A DNA stretch of 64,000 nt. Origin: Cymbidium sinense (lineage: Eukaryota > Streptophyta > Magnoliopsida > Asparagales > Orchidaceae). The DNA lies in NCBI GenBank assembly GCA_021442155.1, contig CM038221.1, positions 78,694,494 through 78,758,493 on the forward strand, given 5' to 3'. Below, piece after piece: positions 51,960 to 64,000 of the stretch. The notes beneath the pieces were generated by a model. The model saw nothing but the letters and a program-made list of their open reading frames with translations, searched no databases and was not told the DNA's origin. The position numbers and the translations under genes were made by a program. Position 1 is the stretch's first letter. Every line of letters starts with the position of its first letter.

Positions 51960-53900
51960 CCTCTTTCAAACTCAAACCTCAAATTCAAAATTCCAAACCC
52001 CAAAATCAAATCCAACAATCAAATGATTGAAATCCATCACTAAATTCAAACTCTGAATCCCTTCCTAAACCTTTTGATTTTATCCTATGTACTTAGCCTT
52101 AAGCCAATTCAAATCAACCCCAATCCAATTGATTTTCTCAATTATCAAATTCAATCTCAAATCAAATTCCAAATCATAAATCAATTTCAAACTCCAAATG
52201 ATTGAAACCCATGATTAAGTCCAAATTCCAAAATCTTTCCCTAAGCCATATGAACCACCTTCATGTGCTTAGCCAAAACTCCTTCAAACCAACTCAAACC
52301 TGGTTAATTTCCTTATAAATCAATCATTCCTTCATTTATATTCACAAATACAAATGAAATCCAAATTCAAACCATTCAAATCAAATCAAAATAAACCAAA
52401 CCAAATAAAAATCCTTTTTAAGCCATATGGACCCACCTCCTTAAACATAATCAAATATTGATCTAAATCAACCCAAACATGATTGATTTCTTCATAAATC
52501 AATAATTCTTTCATTTATACTCATAAATATAAATGAAACCCACCCTCAATGACCAAAATAAATCAAAGTAAATCAAAACCCAGGTTAGCACTTTTAACCT
52601 GCATCCCTAAGCTTAATCAAATTAGCTTTCAAATCACTCCAAACTCAAGTTATTTTCTCATAACCTCTTTATATCTTTATTTATATTCACAAATATAAGT
52701 AAAATATAATTTCAAATGGTCCAAACCAAACTCAAATTAAATCAAATTCTCAATTTTAGCCCTTTTAGCCAAACTATTGAACTTGGCTAAATGAAACCCA
52801 AATTAGCTCAAAACTAATGGATTTCTTCATGAGTCAATCATTCCTTCAATCGTTGATCCAAATATAAACATCAATCACCATTATCAAACCAAATCTAAGG
52901 CAACCCAAATCAAGCTCAAATTAACCCTTTTGACTTGAAATTGACATATAAACCAAAACCCATTTGGCTCCAAACCCATTAGATTTATATTTCAATCCTA
53001 AGCTCATATGTGGGTTCAACTAAACTTGAATCAAATCTTGATCAAGCCAATCAACCCATTTAGGCTCACTTGAATTAAAGTGGCCTAAAAGACCTTTTTG
53101 AGCTAAGTTCTAATCCAACCCAAATTGTATTGAACTAAGCCCGTCTAAACTTCAATCATGATAAACAATCATCATGGGGTGATCAACCACCTTTAACTAG
53201 GTCAAACTAAGTCAAACCTAGACTTTGACCAAGTCAACATTTAGCCCAAATGAAACCCAAACTAGCCAAAATCCATCATATGCCAAATTGATTGAAACCA
53301 TGGACTCAAACCCATTCATAATCAATGATTGAACATGACCAAACCATCAATTGAGCCAAACCAAGCCTAATTGGCCACTTGACCTAAGTTGACCCAAATT
53401 GGCTAAAAAGCTAAAATGGGTCAAATCATGATTTAATCCAAATTGATTACAACCAATGGCTCAAGTTCATTCCAAATCACTTATTGAACTTGGTTGAAGC
53501 CATGATTTAGCCCAAGTCAGCCAATTGGTCAACTTGACCCAACCTAGCCCAAATTGACTAAAATTCAAATTAATTCAAAATTAAACCAAAAAAAATCCTA
53601 CAATTATTTTCAATCAACCAATTGAACTTGACTCAACACCTAACCTAACCCAATTTGGTCAAATTGGTCAACTTGACCTATTTGACCCTTGAATCCAAAT
53701 GAGTCAAATCCAAGCCTAGACCAAACCAATCCAAATTAATTGAACCAAAATATCCTAAATAATCATATGAACCTAACCCAAGCCTTGGCTTGACCCAATT
53801 TGACCAATTGGTCAACCCAACCCAACATAGCCCAAATGAAACCCATTTGACCAATCCAAGCCAAACCACTCAAATCCAACTTAGGGGGTCTTTTGGGCTA
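51960..53900 (+). repeat. LTR tandem array, TTGACC-dense (plus sense)
   Basis: Same array as at 38700-40620 in opposite sense. 180-bp type units carrying 'catttatattcacaaatac' come first (52330, 52510, 52680). Then 160-bp type units follow with 'caaattgattgaaaccat' (53283), 'ccaaattgattacaaccaat' (53439) and related anchors, mixed with dense TTGACC and TTGGTCAA words. Confidence 0.7.
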
Positions 53901-53999
53901 ACCTAACTCAGGTTAAAATCTCCCTAGGTCAACCTAAGACCTCCCCAAAAAGCCAATGGGCCCCACCAAGGGGATTAGCCATCAAACCATAAGATTTAA

Positions 54000-55250
54000 A
54001 CCTTAAAACCATTGGATCCAAGCCAAAGTCAACCTTCCCATCCCCATGGCAGCTCATTAACACTCCATGGAACCTTCTCCTAACCCACCTGGCTAACCTA
54101 ACTCACCCTAGGTCAGCCAAGGACTTTTGGAAGGTGAGTTGACTCACCTCAAACCCAAACTGAGCACCCATTAGATCAAGACCTTTGCATCCTTGCACAA
54201 TGGGTCCATGGTAGCCTCCCAACATTCCTCCCATCCCTGGCGTGCCTCCCTGACTTGATGGAGACAAGTTCTGGTCAGACGGTGGAGAGCTAGTGCAAAT
54301 CATGCACATATTATTATCCATTCATGATGGGAAATTGAGGGGTATACCCCCTCAATTCAAGCACGATTTCACACACACTTGCATCGTGAGCCATCCTAAG
54401 CTATTTTTAAAATCCCACAGAGTGATTCTAAGCCTTTTCAAGTGCTCCAAAATCTAGATTTCCCATTCTCATGTAAAAGCCAAAATAAGGGAGGACAATC
54501 TCGAGCAATACTCCCTCGTTTCGCAAGCAAACCCAAATTCCTCTTAGCCACACCATCACCATACCCTATCGAAGCCAACCAAATCAATTCCCAAGCTTCC
54601 AAGCCACGGGAGGAGTGAGTTCGATCGGAGGTGAGCCCTTGCATGCGTGGATTGGTCAACCAAGCCTTTCACACCAAATCAAGCTCAAAGCTCTTTAGCA
54701 AGGCCTCACCTTAACTAGGCGAAGCTACCTCCAGCGTTGCACTGCCATACATTAGCTCCGATGAGGTAATTTCGCTAACTGTGCCTTGTATGAAAAAGTA
54801 GGTAGGTCCTTTGTGAAGTAAATTCCAATTTCATGGGAAATTGACATTGGATGTGTGTGTCTCCCTTCCCCAAAAGTGTCAGAAGAATTTGGAGACAATC
54901 CGAGCTCAGGTGAGCTCGGACTGAATGAGGAAGACGGACGGCATCCGTCTTTCATCATTCATGAATGAGATAGATCATGAGTCATCCATCCCACATAATT
55001 AGGATGAACGGCTCTGATCAAATCCCATAATAGAGCCTTCGATTCCTTTCCTAAATCATAGATTGAATCGTGATCGTCCAATCTTAGATCGGATAGTCCA
55101 CAGAGAAAGTGTGTCTGCCGTCGGCTAAGTCAGCATGTGGATGTGACTACTTAAATAGCCAATCCCATCATGCCACATGGAAAGCACGTTGCGTCAGCTG
55201 CCACATTGGCCCAATGGGATTAAGGCTTTAATTAGGGCTAATTAATTAGT
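54000..55250 (+). promoter_or_regulatory. GC-richer block of plus LTR, best-preserved promoter-like core
   Basis: The core at 55151-55200 reads TTAAATAGCCAATCCC, then ATCATGCCACATGG, then AAAGCACGTTGCGTCAGC. It has a TATA-like element, a CCAAT box directly beside it, an E-box-like CACATG and a TGACGC-type element (complement of GCGTCA), all within 50 bases. Upstream of it, repeated 'gagctcgga' and 'ggatcggat' words match the sister blocks. Open frames at 54103-54958 (minus) reflect the raised GC and have no recognisable domain. Confidence 0.5.
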
Positions 55251-57549
55251 TTTTACTCTGAAACGTCCAAAAATTATAACTAATTATAAAAAAATCCAAA
55301 AAATACAAACATAGACTCATTTTGAAGATATTTCAGAGAAGAATCTAGGAAAATTATCATTAATTAATTTTAAGCAATGATTTTAGTTTAATTAGGGTTT
55401 TATCAAAAATCTAATTAGCTTAATTACACCTTAATTAAGCACTCAATTAATCTCAAATTTTTTTGTAGATGTTTAGGGGGATGACCTCTACGTCCCTTAT
55501 TTTTTTAGGATTTTATTGATTGCTTAATTAGGAAAATCACTTGATTAAGCCCTAATCACTCTCTTAATCCAATTAATCATAATTAATTAATGAATGAATA
55601 GTAACTTTATTTATCATTTAAACATAATTATCTGTGTTGAACAACAAGATAACTTAGGGGATGTAATTGGGGAGGCTTTTCCTAATTCATTTCCTATGTT
55701 TTCATTACCTTTAAAAATAAAATTAATTAATGGTTAAGAGAATGATTAATTGATTAATTAAGTGATTAATCTTCAAAATAAGAAAATCAAAATCTAATTG
55801 AATATTTAAAATGATTTAGGGATTAGATTGGGGCCTTCCCTTTGATCCCTTCCCCTAAATTAATTTCATCATTCAAATTAAAATATAACCAAAGTGTTTA
55901 ATCAACTAAATAAAAGCTTAATGAAATTATAATTAAGAATCAATTCATCCACACCTAAGAAACCTTCACTTGATTTTGGGTTGCTCCTTGGGTGTTCAAT
56001 AACCCAAGGTGAGAGATAATAATAAAATTATGGTTGGCTCATATGTGTGAGAAAATCATAAAAGTTATTAAGTGAGATCTCTTAATCTTAATTAACTATT
56101 AATCATACGCCAATTGCATTAGACCCCTTTCATTTCTTAAGAGAATTACAAATTTACTTTTCCTAAGGTTGCATATCATATTGGCTTATCACTAATTAGT
56201 TAATTAACTTAAGCTGATACAGGAAAGGATTAATTAATTTACTTAATTCATACCTTAACCTAATTAAAACATAAAAGAAACTTAGATATTCTTCATTAAA
56301 CCAAATTAATTCACATATGGGGAATTGGGCTAGGATTAGCAAACCTCTCTCATATTTCCTAAATCAAATCAAACTCAAAGTTAAAAATGTCTTTAAAGAA
56401 TTTTGGTTTATTTTAAATAGCCTTATTTAATATGATTGTCCTTAGGAATTAATTGGGGTGAATGAATTCATGTGCTTTCCCTTATTTCTTTCCAATCATG
56501 CTAAATATTGCTTATCATATAAAATCATGCATTCATTTCTTTTAAAATTAATTAAATGAAATATGTTCTTTTATGTCAAATTGCATGTGTTGACTTAAAT
56601 TAAAATATGTGTGGCTATTATCACTATTAAATCAAAAGCTATTTTCAAAACCTATAAATCAATGATTATAAATGAAGTAATGATAATTACAAATATCTAT
56701 AAGCTTGCATGTCATGATAGTATAAGATGTGTAATATGAAGTTCTATTTCCCTTTCTTAACAAGGAGTTACATAGGATTTGCAAGTGTATAGTTCATTTG
56801 AAAAGTTCACAACATTTGCCTAAATCTATTTCTATGCATCTTCATGTTAAAACTTAAGAAGAATCTCAAAACACATGTGTAAATTACATAATCAAATCAA
56901 ACATAATTTCTTGCATGATTCACTATTTATGTGGTTCTCTTTGTACATTCATATGTATTTGAGAAAAGTAGTATATTAGTCTGGACATCCCAGGGTTGTG
57001 AGGCTTTAAGTAGCCCTAAATAGGTCTTGTATCTTACACCCCTAGTGTAGAAAATAATGGTATTGCACTCACTTAAAACTCTTATACATATGCATGTATG
57101 ATGTGGCAAATGAATGAAGAGTCATAAATCAAATAAATAAAGTATAACATTTTACATGGATTTTCCTATCCTTATAGTTATTCATACATTTACATATATC
57201 TAAGAAAAGTGGTATATTAGTCTGGACATCTCGAGGCTGCGAGGCTTTAAGTAACCCTAAGTAGGTCTTGTTCCTTACACCCCTAGTGTAGAAAATAATG
57301 GTGTCGTACTCACTTAAAACTTTTATACATGTGAATGTGTATTTAGCTAATGGATGAAAAATCTCTCTTTTCTCACATAATAAATACATGCATTCATAAT
57401 TCAATCAACAAATGAATAATTAAAATTTAAAAATACACTTCTTTGCATTCATTATCAAAGTATGCTAAGATTTACATTACATGTATAGGTATGCTTAGGG
57501 TTATCCATATGCATGATATACATCGAGCTGATTAGAACCTGGGGCATGT

Positions 57550-57860
57550 GCCCCCACTAAAACTTATTTTGAAACCCTCGCTCAGAATCGCCGACGCATT
57601 TTTCCTCCCTCACGGCCATTTTCGTGTTTTCTTCTTCCTTCTGAATCCCCTTTTTTTTTTCTATTGCTTCTCCAATCAGGCCATGACTCAGTGGCCGTGA
57701 TTAGTGAAGGAGTTTGAGATGCGAAGATTGCTATGCCATTGCGGTCTTTGTTCCCTTCTCTCCGCCTTTTGTTACGCCGAATTTGCCATCGAGCTACCCA
57801 TCGCCGGTGAAAGTTTCAGCTATCTTTACATTCGGTAAGTTATAACGGTTCCTTGTGCTC
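57550..57860 (+). promoter_or_regulatory. GC-richer 5' region of the hAT element
   Basis: Composition shifts to GC- and CT-rich just inside the left end, with CATCGCCGGTGAAAG and ACATTCGGTAAGTT near 57835. The last resembles a plant 5' splice donor (G|GTAAGT). This suggests promoter plus non-coding first exon of the transposase gene, followed by intron sequence. No coding frame of confidence lies here. Confidence 0.4.
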
Positions 57861-60151
<2,291 letters not shown>

Positions 60152-61546
60152 GAGCGATATTTTAAAGAAAGATTGAACAAGATGAGTCCAGTTATTCACA
60201 TCTTATTATTGGTGAAAGTAGTAATACAAAATCTAAACAAGTGCACACAGAATTCAATGTAGAAGATATTGTAGCAGATCCTGGATTAAGAAAAAAAAAT
60301 TTCAAAGTATCATCCCAATGACTGTGATAGAGTTAGAAGAGCATATCTTCAAAAAGGGCCATGTCAACCTCGTGATAATGAATTTCCTCAAACACAAATC
60401 GAAAATAAATTGCGCAGGTGGAGAAGTTCTTGCAAAAGGAGAGAAGTTTTAATTGAAAGACAATTAAACAAAGTTGTTGAGCAAATAAGGAGTGGAGAAC
60501 TACAAGATGGTAGAGGTTTAAATCAAGAAATAACTCTTCATCGAGCTGGAGATATGCGTTGGGGATCACATTATGCTGCATTGATAAATATACTTATTTT
60601 ATTTGGATCTATTATAGATGTTCTTGATATAATTGTAGAAGATGGTTTAAACAATGAACAAAGAGGTGAAGCAAATGCTCTGCTTGATTCAATTCAATGT
60701 TTTGAGTTTGTTTTTAATCTGCACTTGATGAAATCCATATTAGGAATCACGAATGAGTTATCTCAAGTTTTACAAAAAAAAGATCAAGATATTATAAATG
60801 CCATGACTTTGGTTAAGGTGTCAAAACAAAGACTACAAAATATGAGGGATGATGGTTGGAACTTTTATTTGAAGAAGTTCATGCATTTTGTGAGAAAAAT
60901 GATATACTTGTGCCAAATATGAGTGTGACAAATTTATTATCGTGGAAGATCAAGAAGATATGCTCAAGGAATCACCAATCTACATTATTATCAAGTTGAG
61001 TTATTTTATTCTGTTATTGATATGCAACTTCAGGAGCTTAACAATAGATTTGATGAGGCCAATACTGAATTACTTTTATATGTGGCATGCTTGAATCCAT
61101 GTGATTCTTTCTCAGCTTTTGATAAAAAAATTGATATGTTTGGCAAAGTTTTATCCCACAGACTTCTCAGGCTTTGATATTATTATTTTAGATAGTCAAC
61201 TTGAGAATTATATTATTGACATGAAATCCAATGATTCATTTTTAAAGTTGAAGGGAATTGGAGAACTTGCACAAAAGTTAGTAGAGACAAAGAAAAATGA
61301 TATTTATCCTCTTGTATATTTGCTAATAAAGCTTGCTTTGATATTATTGCCGCTGTTGAAAGAGCATTTTCTGCAATGAAGATCGTAAAAAATAGCTTGC
61401 GCAATAGAATGGGAGATTCTTGGATGATTGATTGTCTTATTACATATATTGAAAATATGTATTTAAGAGTGTTGATAAGGAATTGATTTGTACAACGCTT
61501 TCAAAAATATGAAGACTTCGGAGGAGAAGTTATAAATGGTATGTAA
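60152..61546 (+). pseudogene. hAT transposase (DUF4371 / zinc-finger MYM-type-1-like), frameshifted
   Basis: The reading starts with ERYFKERLNK at 60152; the usual initiator Met appears lost. It continues to N-V-E-D-I-V-A-D-P-G-L-R-K, then shifts frame at an A-run near 60290. After that it reads SKYHPNDCDRVRRAYLQKGP, through the longest open piece (to 60922) with GDMRWGSHY (about 60547-60573) and Q-D-I-I-N-A-M. It shifts again near 60880, then QLQELNNRFDEANTELLLY (about 61025-61080), again near 61125, then DSQLENYIIDMKS. A final shift leads to AVERAFSAMKIVKNSLRNRM at about 61352-61411, the hAT C-terminal dimerisation segment, and a stop at 61546. Intact relatives bind element ends and cut and paste DNA in the nucleus. 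Four frame breaks make this copy inactive. Confidence 0.88.
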
Positions 61547-61696
61547 TGTAAAAAAAATTTATGTTATTGCAAGGTTTGATTTCTTTATTTTGTTATATGA
61601 GATGCTTTGATTTTTAATTTTATATAAAAGTAAATTATTTATTATTTTATTGTGCCCCTTCTGAAAAAAATTTCTAGATCCACCCCTGATATACAT

Positions 61697-63608
61697 GATG
61701 GAAACAAATGAATGAATGTGTGTTATGTGATAATAATCCATCCTAATTAATCCTAAGATGCCTTTCTTATTGAATAGGGTTATTTAGAGTGAACCTAAAC
61801 TTAGGGTTAATTAAAACACATAATAAACCATTCATTAATTAACTTACCTTTAAAATGACTTAAGGTGGGGATGAAAGAGAGATTCCCTCTCTTTCTTCTC
61901 TTTATAATACTCAGTTATTAAGTGTAGGCTATATGAAACAAAAGAAAACACTAAGTAAAATATTCAAATCAACTAAATCACTTAAATAAAAATTAACCCT
62001 TTATAAATTAAATCTCATACTTAGCAAATCATAACTGTAAAACCTAATTAGGACATACCGTACAAGCTTTAACACATGCACATTAGACTAAGTCACCATT
62101 TCTAGCTTTATGTTAGGGCAGTGCATGGTTTGATGAATATTTAGTTTTATGATGTATTATTTTAGATTGGATGTTAGGGTGAATATGTGTACTCTATTTG
62201 TTAGGCCGACATTAGCCTAATCATGTTTTATGCGGGGGGTCGTGCTTAAGAGGCCTGTAATAAAATAAATAAATGCTTTTTGTTGTGCAGGTTGTTTAGC
62301 CCCTAAGCATAACCCAGGTTAGGACAGGTGGACTTGGTTACCTAAGTGTGGGGTGCTAAGTCAAAATTATTCATATAACTGCTTGGGTTTTATGGTGTGT
62401 TTAGCTAATATTATTTTACAAGTGTAGCTAGATTTACTTTCCTTCTTTTTAATATAATTTTTACATTAGGATTAAGATAAGTGTTATGGGAGATTAGGAT
62501 GAACATTAGTTATAAGATCAAGTCTTATACACCATGTGATGTCTTTGGAGTAAACAACATCCCAATCAAGCCAAAAGAAAGAAAGAAATTGAGCAAATCA
62601 AAAATGAGGAAATGAAAGATGAAGAGTAAAGAATGGAGGATGAAAAATGAAGACCCCCATAATACTTATTATTTTATAATTGTAATTATTATACTGAGAT
62701 GTATAAGGGTAGAGCTCATCTATCCACATTTCTTTTCGTTAATACGTACTGACAGATCGCCTCTTATTCTTTTGCGATAGCTTTATATAATTATTTGATG
62801 TTCTGCTTAGCTTGTGCATTAGAAATAACATGTATTTTCATAGTTTCTTTATGATTGGTGACTGTTGTATGGCCTGGATTTGATTAGGCTCTAAAAATGT
62901 AAAATAAATTTTTTACCCCACTAACAACTCATAACTAAAATTTTAAAATAACTCATAACCTTACATAAAAGCCTTGGAATTAAATCAAGATAATAAAAAA
63001 TATTTAGCAACTCCTTAGCTAGATGATTGTATGTTCAATATCATGCATGTCATATTCTTACACTCTTGTTAAGAGAGGGCTTCCATCTATGCTAGAGTAT
63101 AAAGGCTTAACTTGTAAGAGCCTTTGATGGAAAGATACTTCTTTCTCTTTTAGATTTGGCCCATAATCAATTTTTCATACATTTAGGCATACAAAATCCT
63201 ATAGCCTGTATCAAAATAAAAAGTCTAAAAATCAAATAAAACTTGAAAAATTTCGCATTAGATTTAAGTCATTATTCATGCCCTTCATAATCTAGTCTCT
63301 TCGGGAGTAGGTTCAAGGACTTAGTTTCTCTTCTAAATAAATAATAGCTTAACTATCTTACAAAGCATATGACTTGACTACATGAATTTAAAGAGTAGGA
63401 GGAGTTAGCTGGCTGTCATTTCATGCGATAATAAGTTCAGTAGTCGGGTGGTTTACTCTCTCTTATGGAGGTAAACCATATATCCACTTTCGCCTTAGAT
63501 TTATGTCATATTTTTTTCCTCGCCAAAGCTTCCTAGATTTAAAATTTGATGTTGTCGTTTCCCTTTGCGGGCTACAAGCATAAATCCTTACCTCTTAGGC
63601 ATTTCCAC
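61697..63608 (+). mobile_element. Giant LTR distal half, resumed after the hAT insertion
   Basis: Collinear with 29860-31700 and with the complement of 33650-35560. Landmarks are the 'agatgcctttcttattga' module (61758), the 'cccctaagcataacccaggttagg' module (about 62299), the 'gtatggcctggatttgattagg' module (62868) and the 'ggtggtttactctctcttatggaggtaaac' module (about 63440). No genes. Confidence 0.75.
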
Positions 63609-63988
63609 AATCTTGTGTTGTAGAATTATAAGTCCTAGATTTTTAATAAAATTTCAACTCAAATAAAAGAATCTTCTCAAATTCAAATACATAAAGCCCA
63701 ACTATAGATAGATTGGAGTGCTCACTAGGTTTCCTAGTATCATGAGCACTCCCTACTCATCTCTTTTGGTTTTGATAATATCTCTCTCCTTTTGACATAA
63801 TCTTGTGTTGTGGAATTATAAGTCCTAGATTTCTAATAAAATTTCAACTCAAATAAAAGAATCTTCTCAAATTCAAATACATAAGCCCAACTATAGGATA
63901 GATTGGAGTGCTCACTAGGTTTCCTAGTATCATGAGCACTCCCTACTCATCTCTTTTAGTTTTGATAATAACTCTCCCCTTTTGATCT
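63609..63988. repeat. 190-bp tandem duplication near the LTR 3' end
   Basis: AATCTTGTGTTGT at 63609 recurs at 63799, and the following 190 bases repeat with very few changes. The duplicated unit includes the 'tttcctagtatcatgagcac' module, single in sister LTRs (31880, 47290). It is therefore private to this copy and recent. Confidence 0.9.
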
Positions 63989-64000
63989 CTCCCACTTGAT

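Noticed and set aside
60410..60922. 170-codon open frame as a stand-alone gene
   Set aside because: It is the central part of the hAT transposase remnant. Conserved sequence continues in other frames on both sides, and the start is a TTG inside the domain.

Overview
This window reads as intergenic, repeat-packed nuclear DNA of a flowering plant. It is AT-rich, has no intact host gene, and every stretch of protein homology I can recognise is a decayed plant transposable element: Ty1/copia integrase and reverse transcriptase, Ty3/gypsy gag and protease, and a plant hAT transposase of the DUF4371 / zinc-finger MYM-type-1-like kind. I cannot name the species.

The main content is one family of Ty3/gypsy retrotransposon with giant LTRs of about 7.8 kb, comparable in size to the Tat/Ogre lineage. 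Its LTR starts TGTTGACC and ends CCACA or CCATA. It is followed by a primer-binding-like site (CTAACAACTCCGCTGGGG) and a leader with two stem-loops, then gag and protease. At least eight LTR copies or fragments lie on both strands: about 770-2500 (-), 4350-11345 (-), 14631-19796 (-), 19797-32335 (+), 32975-40812 (-), 44890-47808 (+), 50101-51749 (-) and 51750 to the window end (+). No reverse transcriptase or integrase of this family is present.

Layout: 1-700 is a 310-bp tandem duplication. 700-11345 holds two minus-strand LTR copies. 11346-14630 holds an unassigned AT-rich stretch, an (AT)n run and a minus-strand copia pol fragment. 14631-19796 is a minus LTR interrupted head-to-head by a plus element whose LTR runs 19797-32335. 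That LTR is itself split by a 4.6-kb unidentified insert (24800-29392). The plus element continues through leader and gag start (32336-32974), is interrupted by a solo minus LTR (32975-40812), and resumes gag to about 42350. At 42169-42425 it meets, in inverted orientation, the protease and gag of a minus element (42390-50100). A solo plus LTR (44890-47808, target duplication GCAGG) sits in that gag. The minus element's own LTR (50101-51749) is cut by another plus LTR (51750-64000), which in turn hosts a 4.2-kb hAT element (57524-61688) with an 8-bp target duplication.

Inside each giant LTR the order is constant: a terminal stem-loop, a 1-2 kb degenerate tandem array with 160-182 bp period that is dense in TTGACC/GGTCAA, a GC-richer block with TATA-like and CCAAT-like elements, a long AT-rich tract with a duplicated module of about 240 bp, and a conserved distal half. 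Nothing here looks able to move by itself. The coding remnants are full of stops and frameshifts. The value of the window is in its nesting history, the LTR-embedded satellite-like arrays, the conserved leader stem-loops and the patchwork inverted junction near 42.2 kb.
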